Assembly: GCA_944472155.2 (NCBI GenBank)
Contig: OX235279.1
Coordinates: 177,609,868-177,673,867 of the forward strand
Reading direction: 5' to 3'
Origin: Trichobilharzia szidati
Taxonomy: Eukaryota > Platyhelminthes > Trematoda > Strigeidida > Schistosomatidae
Length of the DNA: 64,000 bases
Below the pieces are notes generated by a model, which worked only from the letters and a program-made list of their open reading frames with translations, did no database searches and had not been told where the DNA came from. Shown in pieces: positions 42,890-54,555 of this stretch. The translations under genes and the position numbers were made by a program. Position 1 is the first letter of the stretch. The number at the start of each line of letters is the position of its first letter.

Positions 42890-43700
42890 CTATTATTTAT
42901 TATTATTTCCTTTAATTCCTAGAGGAACATACGGCTTCAGCCGTACGTCTCCATTGCGTTCGGTTCTCTGCTAGAGTCTTCATCTGGTTCCAAGTCTGCT
43001 ACCCACACGCTTTCATCTCCTCTTCACATGACCTCCTCCAAGTCACCCACTCTGGCACTGACGACCAACTCACCGCTTCCCTTTCGGGTTCCACTCGAGC
43101 AATGGCTTGTCTAGTGATATCACTTGATGGTTTCCTCAGAATATGGTCAATCCATCTCCATTTCTTCCTGCCTATTTGTTTCCCAATCGCTTCCTGCCGT
43201 ATGGTTCGCTCCCAGATATCCTACGCTGTTGCTGATCTTTTCTGGCTGGCCATCTGATCTTGAGTATTGAGCGATGACAACTGTTTATGAAGGTCTGTAG
43301 TTTGTTTGAGGTGCTCGTTATGACGCGCCAAGTCTCTGATCCGTATGTTGAGTAGCACTGACTTCACATTGGAGTTGAAAATCCGGATCTCATTTTTCAT
43401 GATGAGCAGAGCTGTTGACCTCCACACAGACTTGAGAGTAGTGAAAGCTTGTCTTGCTTTTCCGATTCTTGCTTTGATATCCTCGTCAGTTCCGTCTGCT
43501 TGTGGTTGAAACGATGCTTCCCAGGTAGGTAGTGGAGGTTGTTTCTTTCAAGTTCCTCCCATTTATGCTGATCGTTGTCTGTTGTTGTTGTTCTTGTCCA
43601 GGAATCTTCGTCACCTCTGTTTTCTCTATGTTCACCTGAAGTCCCTCCTATCTTTGATGCTTCTTCTGCCTATCCACCTATCCGGATTTTGTTGCCTCGT
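42890..43700 (-). mobile_element. RTE LINE subfamily 1, 5'-truncated
   Basis: ATT tail at 42890-42911 and CCTTTAATTCCTAGAGGAAC. Minus-strand blocks VWRSTALLIMKNEIRIFNSN, VKSVLLNIRIRDLARHNEHL, HKQLSSLNTQDQMASQKRSA (43221-43427) and, further 5', ISINGRNL-like coding near 43560. The TYLGS region at 43524-43537 has only short GTAG units. It breaks off near 43690. Confidence 0.9.
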
Positions 43701-43869
43701 TATTGTAAGTCTTGTTGTTTTCGATATCTTTTTAATTAGTTGCAGTCTGTCGATTACGTTTGCCGAATCTCATTTATTGATGTAATCTTACTGTTGGGCA
43801 GACCTGTTGACTGTAACAGAAAGTCCCTGTGAAATTGATCAAGTGTATTTTTGCTTCTCTTCACGAGAG

Positions 43870-44062
43870 AAGTACTTTCTTTTTGATTATAGCTTGATTC
43901 CACACCGTATTTTTAGGTACAGGTATGGGATTTTCAGCATGTGATATCGGTAGCCCAAATTCTGCAGGCCGATCATAGATATCAGGTGTGCGTCGGCAGG
44001 GGATCGAACCCCGGACCATGTGTATGGTCGGCGAGAGTCCTAACCACTGTGCCACTGACTCA
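43870..44062 (-). mobile_element. H3a SINE: tRNA-like head with CR1-type LINE tail
   Basis: Twin of 15388. Reversed tail at 43885-43945: TAGCTTGATTCCACACCGTA, then GGTACAGGTATGGGATTTTC, parallel to the LINE 3' end at 30571-30622 (TAGCTTTATTCCAAACAGTA, GGTACAGGTATGGAATTTTC). The head at 43985-44060 has GGGGATCGAACCCC and TAACCACTGTGCCAC. Confidence 0.85.
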
Positions 44063-44255
44063 AAATAAAACAAAAGTGTTATTGGTAACTTTTGTTTTAC
44101 AGAATTAATTTCCATGTCTTAGAGGGTTTTAGAAATTCAGTGTTTCAGTATTATGATATTGAAGGCAAATGTATACTGAACAAGACACTGATTTGCCATA
44201 GTCTTTCCAAAGGCTGTTTCCTCATTCCTTTGATATAGGCATATCGATCAGTCGA

Positions 44256-44640
44256 CTTTAAAATGGAATTCGAATCAGAAGGTAAATTATTTTTCCTAGA
44301 TGTCCGACACTCAAGACGTGCAGATGGCTCTCTAAAAGGATCAGTTCACTACAAGATAAAATGGAATGGACAGCCAACTATCTCTTATAGTTTTGTCCCA
44401 ATAAGCAGTGAAAGAAATCTCATCGCTTCTCTTGACGAAAATGGTCACATTAGCTTCAGAGATGCTTTGAGTAGGGAGTTAGTGCTCTTGACAATAATGC
44501 ATTTCCTCTATCGACGAAGAATCAGAGAGAAAGACCAGTGCTCCGTGAATCTCGGAGGTGCTGAAGAAACGGCTGACTGTGTATCCAAAGTGCGACCACA
44601 ATTGCTGAAGCTGTCCGAAGCAGTCTAAAAAAATGTTCTT
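44256..44640 (+). mobile_element. Penelope-like RT fragment (pseudogene)
   Basis: FESEGKLFFLDVRHSRRADG and SLKGSVHYKIKWNGQ, then ISYSFVPISSERNLIASL match the segment just after the PLE catalytic box (FLDV, R-DGS, KWTGQ, SFVP, RNL). From about 44425 the frame (FRDALSRELVLL to LLKLSEAV) does not match other PLE copies and I cannot name it. Confidence 0.7.
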
Positions 44641-44735
44641 TGCTGCGTCTGTACACCTTACCTCACCAAAACACAAAGGAAGATATCCCATTGATAGCAG
44701 CTTTATTGTGCATTTATCTGTTCAGTTGCTTCTGT

Positions 44736-47700
44736 TTATTATTATTATTGTTCCCTTGGGTTCCCAGTGGAACATAGGTCTCCAACAACACATCTCCTCT
44801 TTCTCCAATTTTCTGCCATCGTCTTCTGCTGGCTAGCCACACGATCTCTTATCTCTTCCTCACACGATCTACTCCATGTCACCTCCCAACGACCCACTCG
44901 TCGTTTACTGTTTGCATTCCGATTGAGCGATGGCCTGCATTGCGCGCAGTGTCCTTCAACGGTCTCCACAGTGTATGCCCAATCCATCTCCATTACTCCT
45001 GCATATTTGTGGAGAAATGACCTCTTGGTTGGTTTGTTCTCAGCCAGCCAGAGTTTCTTGTTACTAATCCTTTCTCGCCATTTGATCTTCATTATGGAGC
45101 TGGCGAAGGCAGCTGTTGATAAAAGTCTGTAACTGGCTGTTGGAAATCCTTCGCGTGACATACTGGCCAAAAGTCTGACCCGTATAGAATCACTGACTGT
45201 CTTGACATTGGTGTTAAAAATCCGAATCTTGTTCCTTGTGATGCTGAGGTGGAGTGCAGATGATTCCCAAACTGGTTTTAGGTTGATGAAGGTGTGCGTA
45301 TCTTGCCTTTCCGATTCTAGCTGGCTGGCTGGCTTTGACATCTTTATCCGTCCCGAATTCCTGTAGTTGAAACCGTGCTTCCTAGCCAGATAAGTGAAGG
45401 GGGCAACCTCTGTTAAATCTCTCCCACTGATGGTGATTGGTGCTGATTGTTGTTTTTGTTGTTGCTGTCGACTGGTTGGCTATCTTCATCACCTTCGTCT
45501 TGTCTATGCTCACCTGCAGTCCTGTCTTCGCTGGCACCTTCTTCAGCCAGTTTGTTTATTTCCGCCTGTAAGTCCTCCATTTTGTGTGACATTAGACGTA
45601 TATCATCTGCGAAATGCAGATCTTCTAGAGTCTTCTTATCGGTGGTCCAGCGTAATCCTGATTCCTCGCTCCCAACACACAGTCTGATGCATAATCTAGG
45701 CCACTACAATTAAGAATATCATCGTCGGTGATAATAGGCCGCCTACTCCAACTCCTGTACCAACTTTGAATGCCTCGCTGAGTTTTCCGTGGTAGATCAC
45801 CTGACAAGTGGCATGGTCATCGGGTCAACTGTTGAAAAAGTTTGATAAAGACTTGAGGCATGCCGTAGCATTGAAGCGGAGTACAAATTACTTTACAGCA
45901 AGAGCTGTCTGTCAAAGGCCTTTCGAAGCCAATGAAGTTGAGGTAGATATTTGACTACCATTCTATGCTTGTTCGCTGAGGGGATGCTGATTGGAGTTAC
46001 AATCGGATCACCACATGATTTATCTTTCCTGAATCCAGCTTCATCCGCTAAGGAGACGGAGTTATGCACCCAGTTACTGCACAGTAAGGCAAAAGTCGCC
46101 CTTCTTTAGCAGCTTGACGAGGTAGCCAGCCTTTCTTCCACTCGGTAGGTACCTTTCCTTCCCTCCAAACCTTTTGCAGTAATGGCGTGAGCACATCTGC
46201 CGTGGGCTCTGAATCCGTTTTAGGTGTTTTGGTGTGGAGGAATTCCGTCTGATCCTGCTGCCTTCCCGACTGGACTTCAGTAGCTTGGTTGCATTCAGAA
46301 TTTCTGATTTCGTTGGTTGGAGGATTGGCATCCACTGGCAGGCCGTTCTGTGCGTGTTGTTGGTGATGGTACATTTCTGGGCGAGTTGCAGGTGATGGCC
46401 GATTCGAGATTGCTCTGAAGTGGCCAGCCAGTTGTATTATTTGTTTCTCCTCCTTGGTAATCAGGTTTCCTTGAACATCTTTTATTGGTTTCATCATCTG
46501 GGTTGATCTCTTCTTGGATAGCGAGCAACCTGGTTATCTGATATAATGTTCTGAGGTCTCTTTTGCCTGCAGCCTGCCTCTTCTGCCTCAGTCGCCAACC
46601 AGTGTGTCGTAGAATTGTCTTTTGTCTTTCCTAGCACTATTCTTCACCTCTTTCCGTATTTAGTGCAGTGTTGACTCCTGTGAACTCAGCTTCTCCTTCT
46701 ATTGTCCATCTCTGCATTGACTCATCTTCTGTTTCACAATCCTCCTCTCCTCTCTTCTATTATCTTCCAGCTAGGTATTCGTTGAGAGCCATTCCTTGTC
46801 TTGTCTCTTCTTACTTCCCAGAACAGTTGCACGTTTCCTTGAACATCACTTGCGGATAGCTAGTTCCAATGTTCTTCCTTTCACACAGGCTTCCACAGTG
46901 GTATCACACGGTCTCTCCGACTTTGCTGTGATCTGATCTGTAGTGAAGGTAGGTATCCCGTGTAGTTTTATCCTTCAGTTTCAGAATTTTAAACTCGAAT
47001 TACAGTGGCCTGTCTCCGATTGTTTTGATGGATTTCGACTTCACCTTGAAGGTTTCTTGAACTAAGTGATGATGGTGTGAGGCCACATCTGCTCTCCTTC
47101 TCGACTTTGTATCCGGCAGGCAGGCTGCGTCTCCACTTCCTTGAGCAGCATTGAGACCACGTCTGTCTGGTTTGTGGTGTGTCTGTTAGGCGAAACCCAT
47201 GTTGCTTCCGATCACCAAATTATCGAAAGCACGGAAATCTGTGAGTAATTCTCCGTTCTCACTCATTTCTCTAAGCGAGAGCCTCTCAACCCATGATGAG
47301 TTCTCTTCCTGTATTACCCGCTCCCAGTTTGGCTTGCATTCATATCGCCCATTAGCATTTTGATGTCACCATTCTGGATGCTCTCCATTATTGTTTGCAG
47401 CTGTCTCTAAAAATCTGCTCTCTTCTCTTGTTCAGCGTTGTTTGTAGCATTATGCGTAGCATTGCATGATAATTGTAACCTTCCCCCCTTTTGAGTTGAA
47501 TCTTGCTGTCATGATCCTGGATGAGATTCGTTCCCACTGCATTATGGCTCTACCTGTCACTGGTGATATCATTAAGGCCACTCTCTCAGTATGCTCGTGG
47601 TTGTCGTCTGAGTAACCGGAGTCGATTACTGACTCATCAGTTGACAATTTTGACAATCCACTTCCATTCCATCTGCTTTCGCAGACATCCAACCCTTCTA

Positions 47701-47890
47701 TGTCATAACTTTGGATTTCTTTGGCTACCTGGGCTGCCTTCCCAGTCTCCTACATTGTAAGGGACATTCTACGACCCCATTCTTATCCTTACCTTCATTG
47801 AAAGAAGACACACCGCTTGGCTGGCTGGCTTCCCAAACCCAGGCTTTCACCAGCCCGTTGTGTCATTTTGCCTCTCCGATTCGAGCGAAG
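44736..47890 (-). mobile_element. Nearly full-length RTE LINE, about 3.1 kb (pseudogene)
   Basis: Only copy here reaching into the endonuclease. Minus strand: APE-type nuclease near 47450-47760 (VCESRWNGSGLSK, a decayed SECRWTGSG motif), linker KPIKDVQGNLITKEEKQIIQ, LPVDANPPTNEI, TPLLQKVWREGKVPTEWKKG (46048-46497), RT with FADDIRLMSHKMEDL at 45579-45625 (FADD intact), then KPVWESSALHLSITRNKIRI and EMDWAYTVETVEGHCAQ (44745-45341), and ATT tail at 44738-44749. Many frameshifts. RTE elements of flatworms (SR2 type) are about 3.2-3.9 kb, so little is missing at the 5' end. Confidence 0.9.
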
Positions 47891-47954
47891 AATAAGATTG
47901 TTGTTATTTGAAGTTTTTGTATTTTTAAAATATTTTCTGTGGATTGAAGTTGGT

Positions 47955-48050
47955 CTAACGGTTTGATAGGTTTAGTGGTGTGGGGTTGGTAGCCCTACGC
48001 CCAACTCTCCCTCTTTACCCGGGCTCGGGACCGGCTAGAAAGCTAGCAAG
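47955..48050 (-). mobile_element. H3b SINE body fragment
   Basis: GGGGTTGGTAGCCCTACGCC, CCAACTCTCCCTCTTTACCC and GGCTAG match the H3b body reversed; head and tail are missing. Confidence 0.5.
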
Positions 48051-49095
48051 CTAGTTAACTAGGCCAGGCTAGTTGCTTCTGTGCAGTTAAGTATATAGAT
48101 CATCCTGGCTAACAGGACATTATCAAAACGTGCTCAAGAATAACTATAAGCATGCATGTAGAAGGGAGAATGCAGAACAGTCCCTAGTTCAGTTCTAGAG
48201 CATATCAGTACTTCTGTTCATACAGCATAAGCAGACTTCATTCAAAGGCATATATGAAATATGATTAAGCTGTTCAAAACTATTTCGTTTACATTTCCTT
48301 TACTCAGAAACACTGAATCCAGCCTGTTTCACTAGCATAGTCTAAGTGCTGACTTCATTTTCTCGACTTCTTGTATAATAAACTCCAAGTAGCCTGTTTG
48401 TTTTTCTAGTAACCCATTTTCAAGTTTTTAGTCTCTTGCTTCCTATCAGTTATCTCTAACTAAGTATTCATTACTTGTGTAATTGGCTATCAATTCTCCT
48501 GGTCACTTAAGACTATCTACTATTGTTTTCATACGTTGTTACTTCTCATGCATTTTGGTTTATTTCTGTTACAGACTGACAGTCACCAGTGATCTCTGTT
48601 ATTAATCAGCATTATACTTTTCTCATTTCTTTGTGATATAAGTGGAACATACTGTAGCGGTAGGTAACTCGCCAGAATTATTGGCCACAGCACTCATCAC
48701 TGAACACTGGATGCTGACCCTCACTGTTGAAGTCGACTTGCTTAGCTGAAAGCTTCCAGTCAAGCATACACGCCATTTGGTACTCTGTCGTGTCACGTTC
48801 GCGCACGATCACTAGCCAGTTGAGCAATCGTCTCGCAGTCCGATTTGTTCACGAAATATAACTCGTAATCTGGACGATCAATTCTTGTGTTTTGATTTGA
48901 CTCTGGTCTACGCCGAACGAATACTATAGAAGTTGTGGATATTAGATCTTGAGTTAGTATACTTACTACTATCCGTGAACGTCGATACCTTCAGCCTCTA
49001 ACAAACTGTAATTTATATAATAACTTATCCATGCCTGTACAATTGGTATGTTCCTGCATAAACAGGAATATATATATATATATATATATAAAATA

Positions 49096-49810
49096 CCCAA
49101 GCCTATTATAATGCCGAATTAAATCTCACTAATTCTGAACTAAATCCAAAATTCTACAGTCAGTAAACTCTGAATTTGTTCTGAAATGGTTTGTTTAAGC
49201 GCACAGACTAGAACTCAGTGCTTGTTTTCATCATGACTGGCATTAATTCAGCCTCCTGTCCTTTTTCTAGACATTTTCAGGAGTAGATCAGAACCTAGTG
49301 GGTCTGCTTATCAGCGTTGTTCCGGCCTTCTCAACCGATATTCTGCACTGACTAGCATTACTTCAGATGCTAATCTTATTTTTAAGATTTCGTCGCAATA
49401 ATTAGTCACCCAGTGCTCTTTTTAAGCACGACCAGCGTTATTTCAGTACATAATGGGTAGATGAAACATTCATTCACCATAAAAAGGCATTGTCGACGCA
49501 TAGATTCGAATAAGTTTAGAATTGTTGTAAGCTTGGATATACCCAACCCAAGCTAGTCAGTGCTGAATATGGACTGAGAAGGCTGGAACAACGCTGATAA
49601 GCAAACCCAGTTGCTTCTGATCTACTCCTGAAAATGCCTAGAAAATGGACAGGAGGCTGAATTAATGCCAGTCATGATGAAAACCAGCACTGAGGTCTAG
49701 TCTGTGCGCCTAAACAAACCATTTCAGAACAAATTCAGAGTTTAACAACTATAGAATGTTGGATTTAGTTCAGAATTGGCGAGATTTAATTCAGCATTAT
49801 AGTAAGCTCG
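49096..49810. repeat. Inverted repeat inside the first internal region
   Basis: 49096-49350 recurs reversed at 49551-49810 (for example GTCCTTTTTCTAGACATTTT against AAAATGCCTAGAAAATGGAC). The second unit lacks the reversed copy, so the inversion arose in this unit. Confidence 0.85.
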
Positions 49811-49924
49811 GGTATGGCTTGAAGCTGTAAGCTTTGAAGTTCCAGTAACGGTGATGTTGTTTTCACGCTGCAAATTTGCTAGTCTAAGGCTTAAGCTTTC
49901 CTCTTTTACGGACTTATTACTGAC

Positions 49925-50155
49925 TTTTTTCCTTCGCGTTCCCCAGTGGAACATAGGGCTTCAAGCTAGAAGCTTGAAATTTCTGTAGCAGTGTTTATTT
50001 TACGGGATGGGGTTGCTGGCCTCATGCCCAACCTTTCCTCTTCACCAGCATTATTTCTGGCTTAGCGAGGTAAAGGAGTGTGTCGGCCGGGGATCAAACC
50101 CCAGACCATGTGCATGGTCGGCAGGTGTCCTATCCGCTATGCCACCAACGCACTG
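49925..50155 (-). mobile_element. H3b SINE inserted in the first LTR-like unit
   Basis: Reversed RTE-like tail TTCCTTCGCGTTCCCCAGTG, GGGCTTCAAGCTAGAAGC, body and head (GGGGATCAAACCCC, GCCACCAACGCAC). The homologous point of the second unit (around 51640-51700) has a hairpin instead of a SINE. Confidence 0.85.
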
Positions 50156-51644
50156 ACTAGGGGAGGTTTAAGGACGAGCTGACCGGAAATCGTACACGGA
50201 CCACGTGCGTAGCTGGCAGGTAGGTACTCTAACCCCCTGAACTACTGACTCGCAACACTGTACAGGCAAAACTTTAAATAACTGTAATGTTAAAATGATG
50301 TTCATCACATAATAACTGAGTTAATAGATCTATGAATGTAAAATCAGTCAGATCTTCCAGATTAATACTGCTTTATTGGTTTATTTCAATCGCATAACAT
50401 GCATGCATGAGTGTAAATGTTTGACTTTTGAGTCTATTCGGTTGGGTCTGTATCAGTAAACATTCCAACCAACATCAGGTTATTTCATATGACCTTAGAA
50501 AATGTCAATTATTGGTGTTCTGAAGCTTTCAATCATGCCTGATCTAGTAGTGTGATGAGTAAGTTAACAGTTGAGCCACTGAAACACCGGTACTGAAAAC
50601 ACCTAGTGAATTGGGATTGCTGGTTGGCACAACTGGATAACCTTCTAAAGTAGTAGTTATATTTCGAGACACAGCAATGAAACCCTAGATGAGCTCATAA
50701 GAGGAGACTATTGATAAAAGCAGTACTTTTTTTAGAGATTGCAGCGGTAAATAATTCCCCAAAATTATTGACCACAGCACTCATCCCTGAACACTGGATG
50801 CTGACCCTCACTGTTTCAGTTAGCTTGTTTAGCTGAAGGCTTCGAGTCAAGAATCCACGCCATTTGGTACTCCATCGTGTCACGTTCATGCACGATCCAT
50901 AGCCAGTTAAGCAATCATCTCGAACTCCGATTTGGTCCCGAAATATAACTCGTAATTTGGACGATCAATTCTCGTGTTTTGCTTTGTCTTTGGTCTACGC
51001 CGAACGAATACTAAAGAAGTTGTGGATTTTAGATCTTGAGTTAGTATACTCCGTACTATCCGTGAATGTCGATACCTTCAGCCTCTAAAATACCCAAGCT
51101 TATTATAATGCTGAATTAAATCTCACTAATTCTGAACTAAATCCAACATTCTATAGTTGTTAAACTCTGAATTTGTTCTGAAATTGTTTGTTTATGCGCA
51201 CAGACTAGAACTCAGTGCTTGTTTTCAGTATGACTGGTACTAATTCAGCCTCCTGTCCTTTTTCTAGACATTTTCAGGAGTAGATCAGAACCTAGTGGGT
51301 CTGCTTATCAGCGTTGTTCCGGCCTTCTCAACCGATATTCTGCACTGACTAGCATTACTTCAGATGCTAATCTTATTTTTAAGATTTCGTCGCAATAATT
51401 AGTCACCCAGTGCTCCTTTTAAGCACGATCAGCGTTAAATCAGTTCATAATGGCTAGATGAAACATTGATTCACCATAAAAAGGCATTATCGACGCACAG
51501 ACTGGAATAAGTTTAGAATTGTTGTAAGCTTGGGTTGGATATGGCTTGAAGCTCTAAGCTGTGATGTTTCGGTAACGGTGATGTTGTTTTCACGCTGCAA
51601 ATTTGCTAGTCTAACGCTTAACCTTCCCTCTTTTCCGGATTTAC

Positions 51645-51698
51645 AGCTGGCTAGGCGAGATTTAAAAACAATTGTTCTTAAACCTCGCCTAGCCAGCT
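51645..51698. repeat. 21-bp stem hairpin
   Basis: Left arm 51645-51665 and right arm 51678-51698 (CTCGCCTAGCCAGCT at the right end) pair with one mismatch around a 12-base loop. It sits in the internal region of the second LTR-like unit. Confidence 0.9.
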
Positions 51699-52919
51699 TA
51701 ATCTGACCGAAAATCGTACACGAACCACGTGCGTAGCTGGCAGGTAGGTACTCTACCCCCCCCTGAACTACTGACACGCAACACTGTACACGCAAAACCT
51801 TAAATAACTGTAATGTTAAAATGATATCAGCCACATAATAGCTGCATGAATAAATCTATCAGTGTAAAATCATTCAGACGCATCAGATTAATACTGTTTT
51901 ATTTGGTTTATTCTAATCGCACAGCATGCATGCATCAGTGTAAATGTTTAACTTTTGAGTCTATTCGGTTGAATCTGTATCAGTAAACATTCTAACCAAC
52001 ATCAAGTTATTTCATATGACCCTAGAAAATGTCAATTATTGGTGTTCTGAAGCTTTCGATCATGCCTGATCTAGTAGTGTTGTGAACAAGTTAGCAGTTG
52101 AGCCACTGAAACATCGGTACTGAAAACAACTAGTGCATTGCGATTGGTGGGCGACACAACTGAATAACCTTCTGAAGTAGTAGGGATATTTCGAGACACA
52201 GCAATCAAACCCTAGATGAGCTCATAAGAGGAGACTATAGATAAAAGCAGTACTTTTTAGAGATTGCAGCGGTAAATAATTCCCCAAAATTATTCACCAC
52301 AGCTCGCATCACTGAACACTGGATGCTGACCCTCACTGTTTAAGTCAACTTGTTTAGCTGAAAGCTTCCAGTCAAGCATCAACGCCATTTGGCACGCTCT
52401 CGTGTTACATTCGTTCGTTTGTTCGTGCACGATCCATAGCCAGTTAAGCAATCATCTTGCACTCCGATTTGGTCCTAAAGTATAACTCGTAATTTGGACG
52501 ATCAATTCTTGTGTTTTGCTTAGCCTTTGGTCTACGCCGAACGAAGTTGTGGATATTAGATCTCCAGTTAGTATACTTCGTACTATCCGTGAACGTCATT
52601 ACCGTCAGCCTCTAAAAGATCAGTGTTCCGCATGAGTGTGGAAATATTTAGCTGCAACTACTAAGACATCTGAAGCCGCGGAAACACACTGGCACTTAAA
52701 TGAATCAATTCTATGTGTTGATTTAGAAAACTACATTGAACAGCTTTAGAGGGAATGAAAAGCAAAGTTATGGTGTGCATCTGTTCACCACTATCAACTG
52801 AAGCACTGGAAGCAAAGTTGCTAGGTTTCATGTGACAACACTATCATGTCAAGTAACCCCACTAATCAGATACCTTCTTGTTAAAACCACTTATCAGAAT
52901 AGTGCAGTGTATCTAGTCT

Positions 52920-53165
52920 TATCTTCGCTGCAGACTGAATTTTACCAGTCAAGCTTGCAATGTGGCTACCATGCTAGGTGGCTCGCCATTATGGTGCAAT
53001 GTGAACTGTTGGTATTAGATGGTTGGAGGCGGTCGGCCACAGGAAGCCCAGCCTGATCTAGGTTTCGTGTTAGTTGGCACTCATCAGCAAGGAGTATCTG
53101 CAAACTTGAAAGAACTCATGTCCCTTTTGAGATTTGAACCCGCGTCACGCGGTGCTGCAGTCAGA
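52920..53165 (-). mobile_element. H2 SINE with exact hammerhead core, minus arm of an inverted pair
   Basis: On the minus strand the ribozyme block (53050-53095) reads CTCCTTG, CTGATGA, GTGCC-AACTA-ACAC, GAAACC, GATC. CTGATGA is the exact hammerhead core without the 4-base expansion of other copies. Stem II keeps 3 pairs. Stem I is weakened because AGG is inserted after the cleavage triplet. The flank at 52920-53010 matches the 366-bp repeat flank at 36500-36590. Confidence 0.8.
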
Positions 53166-53385
53166 TACAGGAGGTCAATCGCGAGCCAGAATAGCTCAGT
53201 GGTAACGTTTCTGACTGCAGAATTCACTGGGTGACGCGAGTTCGAATCTCAGAAGTGACATGAGTTCCTTCAAGGTTGCAGATACGCTTTGCTAACTGAC
53301 TGGTGAGTGCCAACTAGCACGAAACCTAGGTCAGGCAAGGCTTCCTGTGGCCGATTGCCTCCAACCATCTAATACCAACACTTAT
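53166..53385 (+). mobile_element. H2 SINE, plus arm of an inverted pair
   Basis: Full plus copy with B box GCGAGTTCGAATCTC at 53237. Ribozyme block: GCTTTGCTAA, then CTGA plus CTGG plus TGA, GTGC-CAACTA-GCAC with 4 perfect pairs in stem II, GAAACCTAGGTC, then AGGCAAGGC. The family tail ends at about 53385. Confidence 0.85.
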
Positions 53386-54206
53386 CAGACGGAATTCCTC
53401 TACTGCAAGTCAACTTCGAAACTGAGCTGTATTCCTTCAATGCATATATCTATATTCTTTCGACTGCTACCATGAAAACAACTAGGTAATCAACCAGAAC
53501 TGGTGTAAGTCAGCGAATCTGATGGACCTGTGAAAAGTTCTATAGTTGGTTAATGCCAGTTGCTAAATACCACAGTTATGTCTCTCACTGTGTTCTTCAA
53601 CGCTTTATTAGAGAGACAATTATTGAGAACTAGGTATTTAGAAGCTTTATAACATAAGTGATGGCTGGTGAATTTCACAGATATATTTACATTTGCTAAG
53701 ATTAAATCCCAAGCAAGTGATCACCTTTTCAGACGAACCATCACTTGTAGCATTGATGTATTAGTTGCCTTTTTCATTGTGACAGCCTACTTCGGTAACA
53801 CTTAACGGCAGCGGAATAGACCGGTGGAGATGTCAGCAAAAGGACAAAATCAGTACTGTCTACTCTCAGTCAATAGTGAATAAGTGCTGCACGAAGAAAA
53901 GTCATTAGCATTACAAAAACACCTCTATTTTTAGTACTAACTGTGAATAGTATTCATCTTTCATGAAGTATTATTCTTTTAAATACCAGACAAATTGCAG
54001 TCTCCCTTAAATTTTCTGATTGAAATGCATTTTAATCAATCCTACTCTGAGCTTTATCACAAATCCCACTCATACGGTAATCTGGAACCGGTAATTTACT
54101 ATTTAGCAGTGATCAGTTATCTGTTCTGCAAGCGTAACCACTACTCATACACAGTCATGATGAATACAACAGAGAAAGACTGCAAAACAGACAAACGTAT
54201 TTACTG
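53386..54206. other. No recognised gene
   Basis: Nothing supported. An open stretch at 53995-54285 runs into the LTR-like copy and does not resemble a known protein. Confidence 0.45.
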
Positions 54207-54555
54207 TGTAGCAGTAAATAATTCCCCAAAATTATTGACCACAGCAATCATCACTCAACATTGGATGCTGACCCTCACTGTTTAAGTCGACTTGTTTTGC
54301 TGAAGGCTTCCGGTCAAGCATCTCCGCCATTTGGTACTCAATCGTGTCACGTGCGTACACGATCACTAGCCAGCATTCACTTCAACCCGCTATTTGGTCC
54401 CGAAGTATATTACGTACTTTGAACGACTAAATCTGGTCTTTTGCTTTATCTTTGGTACTCGAAGAGCGAACACTATAGAAGTTGTTGGTATAAGATCTTG
54501 CGTTAGTATACTCCGTACAATTCGCGAACGTTGATACTTTCAGCCTCCAAAACTG
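54207..54555. mobile_element. Lone LTR-like copy
   Basis: Matches the three LTR-like copies of 48653-52616 from TGTAGCAGTAAATAATTCCC to the TTCAGCCTCCAAAA end, with unrelated sequence on both sides. This is what a solo LTR left by recombination would look like. No clear TSD. Confidence 0.65.

Larger units (their letters stand above)
48653..52616. mobile_element. Non-coding LTR-like element in tandem (3 LTR-like copies, 2 internal regions)
   Basis: LTR-like copies: 48653-49003, 50740-51088, 52265-52616, each about 350 bp, starting TGTAGCGGTA or TGCAGCGGTAAATAATT and ending GATACCTTCAGCCTCTAA. Internal regions (49004-50739 and 51089-52264) are homologous over most of their length: both have CTAATTCTGAACTAAATCC, GTCCTTTTTCTAGACATTTT, GATTTCGTCGCAATAATTAG and end AGGAGACTAT-GATAAAAGCA just before the next LTR. 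The first is longer because of an inverted internal segment and an H3b SINE. No gag or pol frame exists, so it would need help to move. The LTR interpretation is inferred from the pattern plus a lone copy at 54207; I found no convincing TSD or primer-binding site. Confidence 0.65.

Noticed and set aside
53995..54285. 96-codon open frame as a gene
   Set aside because: It runs from unassigned sequence into the LTR-like block and shows no recognisable domain.
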